Shown piece by piece: positions 14,913-16,471 of a stretch of DNA of 16,471 bases. Each line of letters begins with the position of its first letter. Within the stretch, counting starts at the first letter, position 1. Position numbers and translations under genes: made by a program. Source of the DNA: Acholeplasmataceae bacterium (lineage in GTDB: Bacteria > Bacillota > Negativicutes > Acidaminococcales > Acidaminococcaceae); NCBI GenBank assembly GCA_012744295.1, contig JAAYIB010000114.1, forward strand, positions 1 to 16,471, given 5' to 3'. Below the pieces are notes generated by a model, which was given only the letters and a program-made list of their open reading frames with translations, was not told the DNA's origin and searched no databases.

Positions 14913-14950
14913 GGCGTACTGCCGTGAAAAAATTCCAACAACAGTACGCC
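14913..14950 (-). terminator. Rho-independent terminator after purD
   Basis: GGCGTACTG (14913-14921 read as the inverted partner) and CAGTACGCC (14942-14950) form a 9-bp perfect stem with a 20-base loop, followed on the minus strand by TTTGTTT. It starts six bases after the purD stop. The long loop makes it weaker than the others in this window. Confidence 0.6.
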
Positions 14951-14956
14951 CTGATT

Positions 14957-16231
14957 CTATTTATCCCTAAGCGCCCGCCAGGCAATGTCCCTGCGATAAT
15001 GCGCTCCGACAAAGTTAATTTTGCCTGCGGCCTCGTAGGCCTTTTCCTTGGCTTGTGCAATGCTTTCGCCGACAGCTGTCACGCCAAGCACTCTCCCTCC
15101 GGCGGTCACAATGCCGCCGGCTATTTCCTTGGTGCCGGCATGAAAAACCATCGTTCCTGGAACCGTTTCCGCTTCTGCAAGACCACTGATTGGAAGGTGC
15201 TGCTCATAAATGCCGGGGTAGCCGCCCGCGGACATCACGACACAGACGGCCGCTCCCTCGGACCATTTTACCTCAAGCTCGTGCAGTCTGCCCGTGGCGC
15301 AGGCAAGCATTATTTCTGCCAGATCGCCCGACAAAAGAGGCAGGACGACCTGTGTTTCCGGATCACCGAACCTCGCGTTAAATTCAACTACCTTGATGTC
15401 CTCGCCATTAATCATCAATCCGGCATAGAGGCAGCCTTGATATTTTCTGCCCTCCGCCGTCATCGCGGCGATTGTCGGCTGCAAGATCAGTTCCACACAT
15501 TTCGCTTTCAAAGCTTCCGTCATCACGGGAGCCGGAGCGTACGCTCCCATGCCGCCCGTATTCGGACCTTCGTCGTTATCGAAAACGCGCTTATGGTCCT
15601 GAGCCGCCACCATCGGAATGATTGTCTCACCGTCAGTAAAGGCAAGCAGAGAGGCTTCCTCTCCTTCCATAAACTCTTCTAAAACAATGCGGGCTCCCGC
15701 TCCTCCGAATTTCAAGGTTCCCATCATGTCGTCGACAGCATCCAAAGCCTCTTGTTCTGTCATTGCCACGACAACCCCCTTGCCTGCCGCCAGCCCGTCG
15801 GCCTTAACAACAATCGGAGCGCCTTTTTCCCTTATGTACGCCTTTGCGGTTTCCATATCCTCACAAATTTTAAAAAATGCTGTCGGGATGTTGTATTTTT
15901 CCATCAACTGCTTGGAGAAAGCCTTCGAGCCTTCAATTTCAGCGGCTGCTGCCGTCGGTCCGAAAATCTTCAGTCCCCTTGCATGAAAAACGTCTGCAAT
16001 TCCCTGTACAAGCGGAGCCTCGGGGCCGACCACGGTCAGACCTATGTTCTGGTTTTGAGCAAAATCCGCTACCGCTTCAAGATCTTGCAGCGGCAAATCC
16101 ACACATTCCGCCAAAAGCTTCATGCCCGGATTGCCGGGACTTGCAAAAATTTTATCAACGCCCTGACACCGGGCAAGTTTCCAGACGAGGGCGTGTTCCC
16201 TGCCGCCGCCGCCAATAACTAAGATACGCAT
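14957..16231 (-). CDS. purD: Phosphoribosylamine-glycine ligase (GAR synthetase)
   Basis: The 424-residue cytoplasmic enzyme joins glycine to 5-phosphoribosylamine with ATP, the second step of de novo purine synthesis. The N-domain opens MRILVIGGGGREHALVWKL, followed by SPGNPGM (31-37). The ATP-grasp region shows KADGLAAGKGVVVA (143-156), GGMGAYAPAP (226-235) and the signature RFGDPETQ (287-294). Length is normal for PurD. The ATG at 16231 follows a GGGGGAAA ribosome site; an in-frame TTG at 16234 is immediately upstream and less likely. It starts 25 bases after the IMP cyclohydrolase stop, so the two form an operon, and it is followed by a terminator that separates it from guaB. Confidence 0.97.
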   Translation of the reverse strand: MRILVIGGGGREHALVWKLARCQGVDKIFASPGNPGMKLLAECVDLPLQDLEAVADFAQNQNIGLTVVGPEAPLVQGIADVFHARGLKIFGPTAAAAEIEGSKAFSKQLMEKYNIPTAFFKICEDMETAKAYIREKGAPIVVKADGLAAGKGVVVAMTEQEALDAVDDMMGTLKFGGAGARIVLEEFMEGEEASLLAFTDGETIIPMVAAQDHKRVFDNDEGPNTGGMGAYAPAPVMTEALKAKCVELILQPTIAAMTAEGRKYQGCLYAGLMINGEDIKVVEFNARFGDPETQVVLPLLSGDLAEIMLACATGRLHELEVKWSEGAAVCVVMSAGGYPGIYEQHLPISGLAEAETVPGTMVFHAGTKEIAGGIVTAGGRVLGVTAVGESIAQAKEKAYEAAGKINFVGAHYRRDIAWRALRDK

Positions 16232-16256
16232 CAAGTTTCCCCCAAATCAGCATTAT

Positions 16257-16471
16257 TTACCCTTTGGCAATTTGTTTTTCCAGATACGAGGCAATGGCGG
16301 CGTCATATTCCGCCGTATGTTTAAATGCTTCCTGAGCGAGCGTTTTACGCGTTGCCATGTCGACTTCACCCTGCTTCGCCAGCATTGCCATCAGCGGTTT
16401 GTAGCGCGAAGGATTGGTGACGATGACGACGTCACGGAAGTTTTTGGCAGAGGCCCTGACCATCGCCGGAC
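16257..16471 (-). CDS. purH: IMP cyclohydrolase (PurH N-terminal domain only), 3' part
   Basis: The gene enters from beyond the right edge; the last 71 codons are visible. They read through PAMVRASAKNFRDVVIVTNP, then ATRKTLAQEAFKHTAEYDAAIASYL, which align with the end of the MGS-like IMP cyclohydrolase domain of bifunctional PurH (about residues 130-200 of a roughly 530-residue protein). The reading frame then ends in EKQIAKG and a TAA, where bifunctional PurH would continue into the AICAR formyltransferase domain. The product is therefore a stand-alone cyclohydrolase that closes FAICAR to IMP, and the formyltransferase must be encoded separately. Nothing resembling the second domain follows before purD, so this looks like a true split gene rather than a recent frameshift. 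Confidence 0.88.
   Translation of the reverse strand, partial: PAMVRASAKNFRDVVIVTNPSRYKPLMAMLAKQGEVDMATRKTLAQEAFKHTAEYDAAIASYLEKQIAKG

Noticed and set aside
14810..14956. Possible purine riboswitch before guaB
   Set aside because: The leader from the predicted promoter is only about 30 bases, too short for a purine aptamer.
14879..15682. Plus-strand open frame of 267 codons opposite purD
   Set aside because: The minus-strand frame is a complete PurD with all signatures, and the plus frame resembles no family and lacks a ribosome site.
1..16471. Defence island, prophage, CRISPR array, insertion sequence or integrated element
   Set aside because: I found no direct repeat array, transposase, integrase, phage or toxin-antitoxin reading frame, and every large open frame belongs to a common chromosomal family.

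Overview
The window reads as a chromosomal segment of a diderm (Gram-negative) Firmicute, most plausibly a member of the Negativicutes in or near the Acidaminococcaceae. This is an inference from three things: an AcrAB-type RND efflux pair that needs an outer membrane, strong Firmicute-style Shine-Dalgarno sites (AAGGAGG, GGAGG) with some GTG and TTG starts, and a long-form IMP dehydrogenase and split PurH of a kind common in anaerobic Firmicutes. There is no rRNA, tRNA, CRISPR array, insertion sequence or phage gene, and no gap without a gene exceeds 300 bases. All genes whose ends lie in the window look intact.

Layout from left to right. (1) Positions 1-202, minus strand: the first 67 codons of an SbmA/YddA-type ABC exporter. 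It is separated by a perfect 14-bp inverted repeat from (2) a minus-strand RND efflux operon, with a periplasmic lipoprotein adaptor (3442-4584) followed by an HAE1-family inner-membrane pump (317-3424). No outer-membrane factor is encoded here. (3) Upstream on the same strand is an exported protein of unusual make-up (4763-6148): Asp-rich FG-GAP/VCBS-like repeats followed by a DUF4163/DUF3298 (RsiV-like) C-terminus. (4) Divergent from it is a plus-strand ABC importer of the SsuABC/TauABC/NMT1 type: binding lipoprotein (6378-7397), an intra-operon hairpin, ATPase (7457-8242) and permease (8235-9023). A terminator follows, facing (5) an exported DUF4127 protein (9087-10637, minus).

(6) Minus-strand polar amino-acid ABC importer: binding lipoprotein (12332-13174), permease (11455-12258) and ATPase (10704-11453), ending in a strong terminator. 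Its promoter carries two perfect dyads. (7) Purine synthesis and conversion genes, all minus strand: the 3' end of a stand-alone IMP cyclohydrolase (the PurH N-terminal domain only), purD 25 bases downstream of it, a terminator, then guaB with its own promoter. PurH makes IMP, PurD acts earlier on phosphoribosylamine, and GuaB takes IMP to XMP, so this block covers parts of both synthesis and the GMP branch.

I looked for a novel defence or mobile system and see none; this is mostly ordinary chromosomal content. The points most worth a second look are the guaB product, which matches the Tritrichomonas foetus enzyme down to residue numbering; the split PurH; the FG-GAP/DUF3298 protein next to the efflux operon; and the dyad-flanked amino-acid transporter promoter.
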